DNA of 64,000 bases from JANWXD01 sp035575135. GTDB lineage: Bacteria; Acidobacteriota; Terriglobia; Bryobacterales; Bryobacteraceae. The stretch lies in contig DATLYE010000030.1 of assembly GCA_035575135.1 (NCBI GenBank), positions 17,510 to 81,509 of the forward strand, in the 5' to 3' direction. The translations under genes and the position numbers were made by a program. Shown piece after piece: positions 1 through 7,603 of this stretch (the stretch's first letter is position 1; each line of letters opens with the position of its first letter). A model generated the notes under the pieces. It was not told the origin of the DNA, did not search any database, and worked only from the letters and a program-made list of their open reading frames with translations.

Positions 1-14
1 TCCCGCTCCACTAC

Positions 15-40
15 AAGATCCCCCGCGCAAAGCGGATCTT
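15..40. terminator. Hairpin just past the ABC permease stop, possible terminator
   Basis: AAGATC (15-20) and GATCTT (35-40) are complementary, and CGC/GCG extends the stem with a 3-base bulge. It lies about 40 bases beyond the minus-strand stop at 80, where an operon terminator could sit. There is no clear U tract, so a rho-independent terminator is only a guess. Confidence 0.3.
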
Positions 41-79
41 GATCCCGCGGATGCGGCATGAGCTTGGCCGGCCCGCGCC

Positions 80-1240
80 TCAATCCAGCCGCTTGTGGAA
101 CCGCAACACGCTGACCGTCAGGATCCCGAGACCCAGCGCCGCCAGGGCCGCCATCTGCGGCCACAGCGCCTCCACACCCGTCCCCTTTAAAAACACCCCC
201 CGCACGATCTCCAGAAAATAACGAACCGGGTTCAGATACGTCACATACTGCACCGGCTCCGGCATGTTGCGCACCGGAAACGTGAATCCGCTCAACATGA
301 AGGCCGGCGTGAAGAAAAAGAACGAGGAGATCATCGCCTGCTGCTGCGTTTCCGAAATCGTCGAAATCAGCAGGCCCATGCCGAGCGTCGTTAGCAGAAA
401 CAGCACCGCCCCGGCCAGCAGCACCGCACCGCTGCCCCGGAACGGCACGCGGAAAATCACCAACGCCGCCCCGGTCACCAGAAACACATCCGCAATGCCC
501 ACCAGCGCGAACGGCAGCGTCTTGCCCGCCATCAACTCCGCAGGACGAATCGGCGTCACCATCAGCTGCTCCATCGTGCCGATCTCTTTCTCCCGCACAA
601 TCGCCATGGCCGTGAGCATCAGCGTCACCAGCGTGATGATGTTCACCACCACCCCCGGCACGAAATAGTTCCGGCTCAGCAGATCTTCGTTGAACCAGAC
701 CCGCGGCCGGCGCTCCAGCGCCGGCACATCCAGATTCAGGGGACCGCCCGCTGCCGCCGTGCGGCCGACCAGCCGCGCTTCCTGCTGCGCGCGCAACTCG
801 TCTCGCCCGAAGCCCGCAATCACGCGCGCCGCGTAACTGGCCACCACGGCCGCCGTGTTGGAATTGCTCCCGTCCACCAGCACCTGAACGGAAGCCGTCC
901 GGCCCCGGGCCAGATCCCAGGCGAACCCCGGCGGCACGCGCACCACCGCCATCACCGTGCCGCGGTCCAGCAGATCCCGCTCCTGATCTTCCGTTGCCGC
1001 CGCGGCGGCGATTTCGAAATACGGCGAGCCGGCAAACGCCGCACGCAGCTCCCGGCTGGCCGGCGTGCGGTCCTGGTCCATCCAGCCTATGCGCGCCTGC
1101 CGGACATCCAGGTTCACGGCATAGCCGAACAGCACCAGCTGCACGAGCGGCGGCAGAAACAGCACCGTGCGCATGCGCGGATCGCGCAACGCCTGCCGGA
1201 ATTCTTTGCGGATGATCTCGGCCACACGCTGCCAGTTCAT
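80..1240 (-). CDS. ABC-2 type transporter permease (YbhR/YbhS-like)
   Basis: Integral membrane subunit of an ABC exporter. The N-terminus (RKEFRQALRDPRM, then a hydrophobic segment ending FGYAVNLDV), a large periplasmic domain and a C-terminal block of membrane helices are typical of the YbhS/YbhR family, as is the motif VREKEIGTMEQLMVTP before the helices. ATG at 1240 is chosen over the upstream in-frame 1276 because it follows the preceding permease stop by one base and opens directly into the family N-terminus. It is the last gene of the TetR-TolC-HlyD-ATPase-ATPase-permease-permease operon and would pair with the permease at 1242-2387. About 386 residues, normal for the family. Confidence 0.9.
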   Translation of the reverse strand: MNWQRVAEIIRKEFRQALRDPRMRTVLFLPPLVQLVLFGYAVNLDVRQARIGWMDQDRTPASRELRAAFAGSPYFEIAAAAATEDQERDLLDRGTVMAVVRVPPGFAWDLARGRTASVQVLVDGSNSNTAAVVASYAARVIAGFGRDELRAQQEARLVGRTAAAGGPLNLDVPALERRPRVWFNEDLLSRNYFVPGVVVNIITLVTLMLTAMAIVREKEIGTMEQLMVTPIRPAELMAGKTLPFALVGIADVFLVTGAALVIFRVPFRGSGAVLLAGAVLFLLTTLGMGLLISTISETQQQAMISSFFFFTPAFMLSGFTFPVRNMPEPVQYVTYLNPVRYFLEIVRGVFLKGTGVEALWPQMAALAALGLGILTVSVLRFHKRLD

Positions 1241-1241
1241 C

Positions 1242-2387
1242 TCACGCCAGCTTCCGCCCCACTTTCCGCACCGCAAGCAGAAACACCACCGCCGCGTAAA
1301 CCGCCAGCAGCGCCATTTCGCCCCACAGCACCGCCAGACCCGTCCCCTTCAGAAACAGTCCTTTGAGAATCGCCACAAAGTAGCGCGACGGAAACAGGTA
1401 CGTCACCCCCTGGATCACCACCGGCATGTTTTCGATGGCGAAGATGAACCCCGACAGCAGGAATGCCGGCAGAAAGGACGTCAGCATGCCCATCTGATAG
1501 GCCAGCACCTGCGAGCGCGCCGCGGCCGACAGGAAAATTCCCCAGAACAGCGCCCCGATGAGAAAAACGCAGCCCGAAGCGAACACGAGCAGCGGGTTCC
1601 CTCGCAAGGGAACACCGAAAACCAGCACGCCGGCCCCCGCGGCCGCCAGCATGTCCGCCAGTCCCAGCACAAAGTAGGCGGCCATCTTGCCGAGCACTAG
1701 CTCCTGCGCGCGCAGCGGCGTGGCCAGCAACTGCTCCATCGAGCCCATTTCCCACTCGCGCGCGATCGTCAGGGAGGTCAGCAGCGCCGCGATGATCATC
1801 AGGATCACCACGATCAGACCGGGGACGATGAAATTCCGCGATTTCAGCTCGGCGTTGTACCACACCCGGATCCTGGCTTCCACCGGGTTCTCCAGCCGGC
1901 CTCCGCCCCGCCGCTCCAGCCACCGGCGCCGCAGCTCGAAGGCGTAGCCCTCCAGCAGCGCCTCGGTATAGCCGAGCGCGATCGAAGCCGTGTTGGAGTC
2001 GCTCCCGTCAAAAAGGAGCTGGACCTCCGGGCGCCCGCCGCGCACCAACTCCCGGGAGAAATCCTGCGGAATGACGACGCTGAGCATGGCGCGGTTCCGG
2101 TCCACCTGCCGCTCGAACGGCGCGTAGCCGGCGGCGCTGCCGAGCACCTGAAAATACTGCGATCCGGAAAAGCGCTCGATCAGCTCCCGGCTCTCCGGGC
2201 TGCGGTCCCGGTCGTAGATCACCGTCGGGATGCGGTCCACGTCCAGCGTCAAGGCGTAGCCGAACAGCAGGAGCATCACCAGCGGGACCGCCAAGGCCAT
2301 CCCCAGACTGCGGCGGTCGCGCAGCACGTGAAGCGCCTCCTTGCGCGCCACGGCCGCCGTCCGCCGCCAGAATGCCCGCCCGCTCAC
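1242..2387 (-). CDS. ABC-2 type transporter permease (YbhS/YbhR-like)
   Basis: Second membrane subunit of the exporter. It shows the same plan as its downstream neighbour: an N-terminal ARKEALHVLRDRR segment, one transmembrane helix ending FGYALTLDV, a periplasmic domain, the motif AREWEMGSMEQLLATP and a C-terminal helix bundle. The in-frame ORF extends to 2522, but GTG at 2387 overlaps the stop of the upstream ATPase (GTGA), giving translational coupling and the expected N-terminus. About 381 residues. The two permeases are clearly paralogous and probably form a heterodimer. Confidence 0.9.
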   Translation of the reverse strand: MSGRAFWRRTAAVARKEALHVLRDRRSLGMALAVPLVMLLLFGYALTLDVDRIPTVIYDRDRSPESRELIERFSGSQYFQVLGSAAGYAPFERQVDRNRAMLSVVIPQDFSRELVRGGRPEVQLLFDGSDSNTASIALGYTEALLEGYAFELRRRWLERRGGGRLENPVEARIRVWYNAELKSRNFIVPGLIVVILMIIAALLTSLTIAREWEMGSMEQLLATPLRAQELVLGKMAAYFVLGLADMLAAAGAGVLVFGVPLRGNPLLVFASGCVFLIGALFWGIFLSAAARSQVLAYQMGMLTSFLPAFLLSGFIFAIENMPVVIQGVTYLFPSRYFVAILKGLFLKGTGLAVLWGEMALLAVYAAVVFLLAVRKVGRKLA

Positions 2388-3130
2388 CCGGCCGCCTCCT
2401 CTCGCTCGATCGCCGACAAAAACACATCCTCCATAGAACGTTTCCCGTACTCCTGCTTCAGCGCCCGCGGCGAGCCGAGAGCCACAATCCGGCCGCGGTG
2501 CATCAGCGCCAGCCGGTGGCAATATTCGGCTTCCTCCATGTAATGCGTCGTGACGAACACGGTGCGGCCTTCCCGGGAGAACTGATGGATCAGATCCCAG
2601 AAGTCCCGCCGGGCCACCGGATCCACCCCGGAGGTGGGCTCGTCCAGAAACAGGATGGGAGGTTCGTGGAGAATGGCGCAGCCCAGGGCGAGCCGCTGTT
2701 TGAAGCCGCCCGCCAGCACGCGGGTCATCCTACGGCGATGCTCGCCGAGTCCGGCCATGGCCAGCGCGTACTCGATGCGCTGCCGGCGACGCGCTCCCGT
2801 CACGCCGTAGATGCCGCCGAAGAACTCCAGATTCTCTTCGACCGTCAAGTCGTCATACAGCGAAAACCGCTGCGACATGTAGCCGATGTTGCGGCGCACG
2901 CCCTCCGGATCGGCCGCCACGTCAAAACCTGCCACCAGCGCGCGCCCTTCGGAAGGCCGCAGCAGGCCGCACAGAATCCGGATCGCGGTGGTCTTGCCCG
3001 CCCCGTTCGGCCCCAGGAAGCCGAAGATCTCGCCCCGCGCCACACGAAACGAAATCCCGTCCACGGCCACGAAGTCGCCGAAGCGCCGCACCAGCCCTTC
3101 GACTTCCACCGCCCATGCCGGAGAACTCAT
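2384..3130 (-). CDS. ABC transporter ATP-binding protein (YbhF half)
   Basis: Cytoplasmic ATPase of 248 residues that powers the exporter. Walker A is GPNGAGKTT, Walker B ends ILFLDEPTSGVDP and the H-loop lies in VFVTTHYMEEAE. The signature region reads LAGGFKQRLALG, so the usual LSGG is LAGG here. ATG at 3130 overlaps the stop of the upstream ATPase (ATGA), which excludes the longer in-frame ORF up to 3403. In E. coli YbhF both ATPase halves are one polypeptide; here they are two genes in the same order. Confidence 0.93.
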   Translation of the reverse strand: MSSPAWAVEVEGLVRRFGDFVAVDGISFRVARGEIFGFLGPNGAGKTTAIRILCGLLRPSEGRALVAGFDVAADPEGVRRNIGYMSQRFSLYDDLTVEENLEFFGGIYGVTGARRRQRIEYALAMAGLGEHRRRMTRVLAGGFKQRLALGCAILHEPPILFLDEPTSGVDPVARRDFWDLIHQFSREGRTVFVTTHYMEEAEYCHRLALMHRGRIVALGSPRALKQEYGKRSMEDVFLSAIEREEAAG

Positions 3131-4047
3131 CCCGCCGCCTCCTGCCTGCGGATCAGCGCAAGGAACACGTCCTCGAGCGAAGGCTCGATGCGCGCAAAGC
3201 GGGCGCCGGGCACGATCTCCGCAAGCTTCTCGGGTGAGGTGACGCCCGGATCCAGAAAAGCGTGCAGCATAGCTCCGGCGGGCTCCACGCCCACGACCCC
3301 GGGCTGCCGGCGCAGCGCCTCGCGCACGGCCCGCAGGTCCGGAGCTTCGACCTCGTAACAAGGCTCGCGCACGAGCGCGAGCAGCTCCCGCGGAGCCCCG
3401 CATTCAATCAGCCGGCCGCGGTAGAGCAGGCCCACCCGGTCGCAGCGCTGCGCTTCATCCAGGTAGGCCGTGGTGAGCAGGACCGTGATCCCCTCTGCCG
3501 CCAGCCGGCGCAGAATTTCCCAGAAATCCCGCCGCGAAACGGCATCCACGCCCGTCGTCGGCTCATCGAGCAGCAGGATTTCCGGCCGGTGCAGCAGCGT
3601 GCACATCAAAGCGAGCTTTTGTCTCATCCCTCCCGACAGCTGCCCGGCGCGCCGCTTCCGGAAAGGTTCCATGCGGGTCATGGCGAGCAGCCGGGCGGCG
3701 AGCGCCTCCCGCGCGGCGCGGGGCACACCGAACAAGTCGCCGTAGAACGCCATGTTCTCCTCCACCGTGAGATCCGGATACAGGCCGAATCGCTGCGCCA
3801 TGTAGCCGATGCGGTCTTTCAGAGCCGCCGCCTCGCGGACGGTGTGCAACCCGGACAGCCACGCCTCTCCCTCGCTCGGCTCCAGCAGGCCCGCAAGCAG
3901 GCGCAGCGTCGTGGTCTTTCCGGCCCCATCCGGTCCCACCAGCCCGAAAATCTCTCCCCGCCTCACGGCCAGCGTCAGCCCGTCCACCGCCGCCATCGCG
4001 CCGAAACGGCGGGCGAGCCCCTGCGTCCGGATCACCGTCGTATCCAC
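3127..4047 (-). CDS. ABC transporter ATP-binding protein (YbhF half)
   Basis: ATPase of 306 residues with Walker A GPDGAGKTT, signature LSGGMRQKLAL, Walker B EILLLDEPTTGVD and an H-loop-like TAYLDEAQ in which the usual histidine is tyrosine. A C-terminal extension of about 80 residues (TSPEKLAEIVPGARF, then SLEDVFLALI) is the accessory domain common in drug-export ATPases. The start appears to be GTG at 4047, four bases after the HlyD stop. The H-loop change suggests that this half may be a weak or regulatory ATP site; that is inference. Confidence 0.9.
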   Translation of the reverse strand: MDTTVIRTQGLARRFGAMAAVDGLTLAVRRGEIFGLVGPDGAGKTTTLRLLAGLLEPSEGEAWLSGLHTVREAAALKDRIGYMAQRFGLYPDLTVEENMAFYGDLFGVPRAAREALAARLLAMTRMEPFRKRRAGQLSGGMRQKLALMCTLLHRPEILLLDEPTTGVDAVSRRDFWEILRRLAAEGITVLLTTAYLDEAQRCDRVGLLYRGRLIECGAPRELLALVREPCYEVEAPDLRAVREALRRQPGVVGVEPAGAMLHAFLDPGVTSPEKLAEIVPGARFARIEPSLEDVFLALIRRQEAAG

Positions 4048-4051
4048 CCGG

Positions 4052-5218
4052 TCACTCCACGAGAATCTCGGCGTCGGCCGGCATGTTGGATTTCAGTTCG
4101 TGGCGCGGGTTGGCCAGGTCCACCTTGATGCGGTAGACGAGCTTGACGCGCTCCTCGGGAGTCTGGATTTCCTTGGGTGTGAACTCGGCTTCGGCTGCGA
4201 TGAAGGAGACACGGCCCCAGTAAACCCTGCCCGGATAGGAATCCGTGGTCACGCGCACCCGCTGGCCGAGCTTGACGCGCCCCAGATCCCGCTCGCCGAT
4301 GTAGCCGCGCAGCCACGGGCGTTCGATGTCGCCCACGGTCAACACCGTCGTGCCCGCCGCCACGGTCTCGCCCGGTTCGGCGGACTTCACCAGTACAACA
4401 CCGTCTACCGGGCAGACCGCCTCCGTGTCGCCTAATTGGGCCTCGATGACGGCCAGCTGCGCCTTGGCCCGCGCAATCTCGGCGCGGCGCAAGGCCACTT
4501 CCTGTTCCCGCCGGCGCAGCTCGATGCGCCCCGCTTCGGCCAGTCGTACGGCGGCGCGCGCCCTGGCAGCCTGCGCCCGGGCCTGCTCGACGGCCTCCTT
4601 GCGGGGTCCTTCCTCGATCAAAGACAGCCGCTGCTCGGCCTGCCGCAGAGCGGCTGCGGCACGCTCGAACGCGGTGCGGAACTGGTCGTACTGCGCCGCC
4701 GAGATGTCGTCGTTGCCGAACAGCACCTGCGCGCGCTCCCAGTCCTTGCGGGCGCGTTCGTGTTCGGCGCGCGCCGCCTCGGCAGCGGCTCGTGCTTCCT
4801 GAATCTCCTGCGGCCGCGATCCGGTCTCCAGTTCCCGCAGGCGCGCCTGGGCCTGCTCCAGTTCGGCGCGCCGGAGAGCGATTTCTCCCTCCACGGTCTC
4901 CCGTTGCAGCTCGATCGCCGTCAGCAGTTGCGCCAGGGCGGATTCCGCCGCCGCCACCGCCGCCCGTTCGCGCTCGCGCTGGCTCAACAACTGCTCTTGG
5001 TCGAGTCGCGCCACGACCATGCCTTTGCGCACCGCCTGGCCTTCATCCACCAGGCGTTCCACAAGCCGTCCGGCAATCTTGAACGAGATGTGAACTTCGG
5101 TAAGCTCGATGTTGCCCGAGATCCGGATCGCGCCGGTCTGGGACGGCTCCCGGCGAAGCCACAGAATCAAGGCCCCCGCTGCAGCCACAACCGGCAGAAC
5201 CAGAACGCGCCTTCTCAC
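4052..5218 (-). CDS. HlyD/YbhG-type periplasmic membrane fusion protein
   Basis: Adaptor of 388 residues that would bridge the inner-membrane ABC pump and TolC. An N-terminal membrane anchor (VLVLPVVAAAGALILW) is followed by a lipoyl-like strand (IRISGNIELTEVHIS), a long Ala/Glu/Arg-rich coiled-coil hairpin at about residues 70-250, the second lipoyl half (CPVDGVVLVKSAEPGETVAAG) and a beta-barrel domain to the end. It overlaps the stop of tolC by an ATGA. Family and length match E. coli YbhG. Confidence 0.93.
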   Translation of the reverse strand: MRRRVLVLPVVAAAGALILWLRREPSQTGAIRISGNIELTEVHISFKIAGRLVERLVDEGQAVRKGMVVARLDQEQLLSQRERERAAVAAAESALAQLLTAIELQRETVEGEIALRRAELEQAQARLRELETGSRPQEIQEARAAAEAARAEHERARKDWERAQVLFGNDDISAAQYDQFRTAFERAAAALRQAEQRLSLIEEGPRKEAVEQARAQAARARAAVRLAEAGRIELRRREQEVALRRAEIARAKAQLAVIEAQLGDTEAVCPVDGVVLVKSAEPGETVAAGTTVLTVGDIERPWLRGYIGERDLGRVKLGQRVRVTTDSYPGRVYWGRVSFIAAEAEFTPKEIQTPEERVKLVYRIKVDLANPRHELKSNMPADAEILVE

Positions 5219-6555
5219 GGAAGTTTCTCCTCTTCGATGAACTGCCGGATCCGCCCGGCGGCGTATGCGAGGTCCAGGCGCGCCCGGTGATACAGGAACA
5301 GGGCGGCCACAAGGTTATCGCGGGCGCGCGCCAGGCGCGTTTGCGCATCCGCTACTTCGACGCTGCTGGTCACGCCCGCCCGGTAGCGGCGCTCAGCTTG
5401 CTCCATTTCCCGCCGCGTCTGCGCGAGCCCTTCCTCGGCCACCTGCACCTGTTCCCGGGCCGACGTGAGCGCGTCGGCCGCCAGGCGGATTTCCAGCTCG
5501 ATCTGCCGGCGCAGATCCGCGGTACGGATGCGCTCCTGCTCGTAGAGCGAGCGGCCTTCCTGCCGCCGTGCCTCCCGCAGCCCGGCGTCGAACACCGGCA
5601 GGCGCAACGCCAGACCATAGACGCGCGTGGGAAGGGCATTGTGCAGGGAAGTGCCGAGCGATCCGTAATCAGCGAACGCCGTGAGCGACGGCAACCGTTC
5701 CATCGCCGCGGCGCTGGCCGCAAGCCGCGCGCTCTCCTCCCGCAACTGCTGGGCCCGATAATCGGCCCGGGCCCGCAACGCAGTCTCCAACAGGACCGGC
5801 GGATCCTCCTTCGCCGCCGGCGCAGATTCGAGCGAGCCCTCCGGCGTCACGTCCGTGTCGAGCGGCAACCCGATCGCGCGCAGCAGCTCCAGGCGGGACC
5901 GACGTGCTTGCATTTCCGCCGCCAACAGTTGCTGGCGCTCGTGAGCCAGTTGCACCTCTGCACGCGTAACTTCGATCCCGGTGCCCGTCCCCGCCGCCCG
6001 CTGGTTCCGGGCCAAATCCAGCAGCTCCTCCGCCAGCCGGACGTTGGCGCGCGCCGCTTCCAGGTGCGCCTCCGCCCGCAACAAAGCTACATAGCGCACC
6101 GCCACTTCGCGCGCCACCGCCTCACGCGCCGCTTCCTCTTCCGCCGCCGCAACGCGCGCCGTTTCCCGCCCCGCCTGATAACGCCGCCACGCCGCAAGAT
6201 CCAACACCGGCTGGCGTATAGCCGCTCGCGCGTCAAAGGTGCTGAACGGCCCCACGAGTTCCGGCACCCGGAAACCCGGAATCGGCGCCTCGATGCGGAT
6301 TCCCAATGCGGCCAGATTGCGAGTCTGATTCTGCTGCGCGAGCGTGCCCTCCAGATTCGGCAGCAGCGCCGCGCGACTCTGCCGCGCCCGCGCGTCGGCC
6401 TGGCGCGCGAGCTGCCGGGCCAGTTGCAATCGCGTATTCCCGTCGGGCGCAAGGGCAAGCTCGACTGCCTGTTTCAGGCTCAGGGAGACGCCCCCGGACT
6501 GGGCCGCGGCGCAGGCCGACAGCACCAGAAATCCCCACACCTTCCTGCTCAGCAT
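5215..6555 (-). CDS. TolC-family outer membrane efflux protein
   Basis: Outer-membrane duct of 446 residues. A signal peptide (VWGFLVLSACAAAQS) is followed by two repeats of long amphipathic helices with the PxL feature (ALLPNLEGT and RLPSLTAFADYGSLGT), the internal duplication seen in TolC proteins. ATG at 6555 overlaps the end of the tetR gene by 7 bases. E. coli ybhGFSR lacks its own tolC, so this operon encodes a self-contained tripartite pump. Confidence 0.92.
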   Translation of the reverse strand: MLSRKVWGFLVLSACAAAQSGGVSLSLKQAVELALAPDGNTRLQLARQLARQADARARQSRAALLPNLEGTLAQQNQTRNLAALGIRIEAPIPGFRVPELVGPFSTFDARAAIRQPVLDLAAWRRYQAGRETARVAAAEEEAAREAVAREVAVRYVALLRAEAHLEAARANVRLAEELLDLARNQRAAGTGTGIEVTRAEVQLAHERQQLLAAEMQARRSRLELLRAIGLPLDTDVTPEGSLESAPAAKEDPPVLLETALRARADYRAQQLREESARLAASAAAMERLPSLTAFADYGSLGTSLHNALPTRVYGLALRLPVFDAGLREARRQEGRSLYEQERIRTADLRRQIELEIRLAADALTSAREQVQVAEEGLAQTRREMEQAERRYRAGVTSSVEVADAQTRLARARDNLVAALFLYHRARLDLAYAAGRIRQFIEEEKLP

Positions 6556-7217
6556 TTTCGTGTTCCGTACCCCCGTTCCCGGCCGGGAAGAGGGGCCTCC
6601 AGTCCGGCCGCCACGTACCGCACCAAGCGCTCGGTCGTTCCGCTCACATCCGACGAATCACAGCGCCCCCCCGAGAGCATCTCCAGGTGGACGTTTCCCG
6701 CCAGCGTGTGCGCCAGCACACCCACCGAAAAGTGCATGCGCCACCACAGTTCCGGCTCGGGCAGCTGCGGCAGAGCGCTCCGCAAGGCCGCCGCAAAGCG
6801 CCGCGCCACTTCGCGCATCTGGCCGACAATCACCCGGCGCACCTGCAGGTTCGGCTCGAAAAAGCTCCTGCCCATCAGGCGCGCGAAGGCCTCGCCCGCT
6901 TCCGGGTCGGAACGAAGCTCCAGCACGGGCTCGACAAAGGCCCGGATGATCTCCTCGACCGCCGGAGGCCGTTTCCCTGCCCGGGCCTGGCAGGCGGCAA
7001 GCCGGGCCAGCCGCTCCTGGTTGACCGGACCGATGCGCCGCGCCAGCACCTCGCGGATGAGCGCGTCTTTGGTCCCGAAGTGGTAGTTGACCGCGGCGAG
7101 ATTGACGCGTGCCGCCGCCGTGATCTGCCGCAGGGAGGTCGCCTCGAAGCCCTCGCGGGCGAACAGCCGCTCGGCGGCATCCAGGATCCGGCGGCGCGTC
7201 TCGTGGGAGCGAGGCAT
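6549..7217 (-). CDS. TetR-family regulator, CecR (YbiH)-like
   Basis: Repressor of 222 residues. The N-terminal helix-turn-helix covers about residues 8-55 (ILDAAERLFAREGFEATSLR ... AAVNYHFGTKDALI), and the C-terminal ligand domain resembles the CecR/YbiH group, which in E. coli sits beside ybhGFSR. It is the first gene of the operon and probably controls it. Promoter and two palindromes lie directly upstream (7226-7264). The ATG at 7217 is only about 5 bases from the predicted transcription start, so the mRNA may be nearly leaderless. Confidence 0.92.
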   Translation of the reverse strand: MPRSHETRRRILDAAERLFAREGFEATSLRQITAAARVNLAAVNYHFGTKDALIREVLARRIGPVNQERLARLAACQARAGKRPPAVEEIIRAFVEPVLELRSDPEAGEAFARLMGRSFFEPNLQVRRVIVGQMREVARRFAAALRSALPQLPEPELWWRMHFSVGVLAHTLAGNVHLEMLSGGRCDSSDVSGTTERLVRYVAAGLEAPLPGRERGYGTRKC

Positions 7218-7225
7218 ACGATCGT

Positions 7226-7243
7226 TTCAATCATACGATTGAA
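7226..7243. promoter_or_regulatory. Palindrome over the -10 region of the tetR operon (likely operator)
   Basis: TTCAATC and GATTGAA form a perfect inverted repeat with a 4-base centre (ATAC) that includes the -10 box. A second nested pair, GTTTCA (7224-7229) and TGAAAC (7244-7249), flanks it. A TetR dimer bound here would block RNA polymerase; autoregulation is inferred from position. Confidence 0.65.
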
Positions 7244-7258
7244 TGAAACCCCTGTCAA
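7230..7258 (-). promoter_or_regulatory. Sigma-70-type promoter of the tetR-efflux operon
   Basis: On the minus strand TTGACA (plus coordinates 7253-7258) and TATGAT (7230-7235) are separated by exactly 17 bases. The -35 box lies inside a second perfect palindrome, CCCCTGT-CA-ACAGGGG (7249-7264). Expected transcription start is near 7222-7224. Confidence 0.75.
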
Positions 7259-7352
7259 CAGGGGCATACACCGGCCCCTCTCCGACGGCGGCTCGCCGCG
7301 GGCCGCATCTGCGGGCCGGAATTGGCCCGGGAACCCGAAGCCCCTCCGGTGC

Positions 7353-7358
7353 TATACT
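7353..7358 (+). promoter_or_regulatory. Possible -10 box for the cobalamin operon
   Basis: TATACT precedes the riboswitch by about 30 bases. No good -35 hexamer is seen at 16-18 bases upstream, so this is a weak call based on position and match to TATAAT. Confidence 0.35.
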
Positions 7359-7389
7359 CTCGACGTCGGGCCGCGGTGCGGCCCGGGCT

Positions 7390-7562
7390 GTTTCAAAACC
7401 GACGATCACCAGCGGGCGAGGAATGCTCGGGAAGGCGGTGCAAATCCGCCACTGCCCCGCAACTGTGAGCGACACCTGGAAAGGGCCGGTGCAGTCACTG
7501 CGCCAGCGGGAAGGCTGCGCCACCCCCACGGGAAAAGGCCCGTCGCAAGTCAGGAGACCGGT
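7390..7562 (+). ncRNA. Cobalamin (AdoCbl-type) riboswitch
   Basis: The segment holds the hallmarks of a cobalamin aptamer: GGTGCAAATCCGCCACTG at 7437-7454, then CCCCGCAACTGTGA, and the B12 box AAGTCAGGAGACC at 7547-7559. It lies in the 5' leader of btuB and the downstream B12 uptake genes, exactly where such riboswitches act. High cobalamin should reduce expression of the operon. Confidence 0.95.
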
Positions 7563-7598
7563 TCCTCGCTTCTTGCGTGATGCGTTCCGAGGGAGAAC
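7561..7598 (+). promoter_or_regulatory. Expression-platform hairpin that may hide the btuB ribosome binding site
   Basis: GTTC CTCG (7561-7568) can pair with CGAG..GAAC (7588-7598, with three unpaired bases GGA). The right arm contains the GAGGGAG ribosome binding site of btuB (ATG 7604). No poly-U run follows, so control at translation is more likely than termination. The pairing is read from the sequence; the mechanism is inference. Confidence 0.5.
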
Positions 7599-7603
7599 GT
7601 CTC

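Noticed and set aside
5287..7086. 599-codon plus-strand frame antisense to tolC and tetR
   Set aside because: Same antisense artefact; no ribosome site, no family match, and the minus-strand genes are certain.
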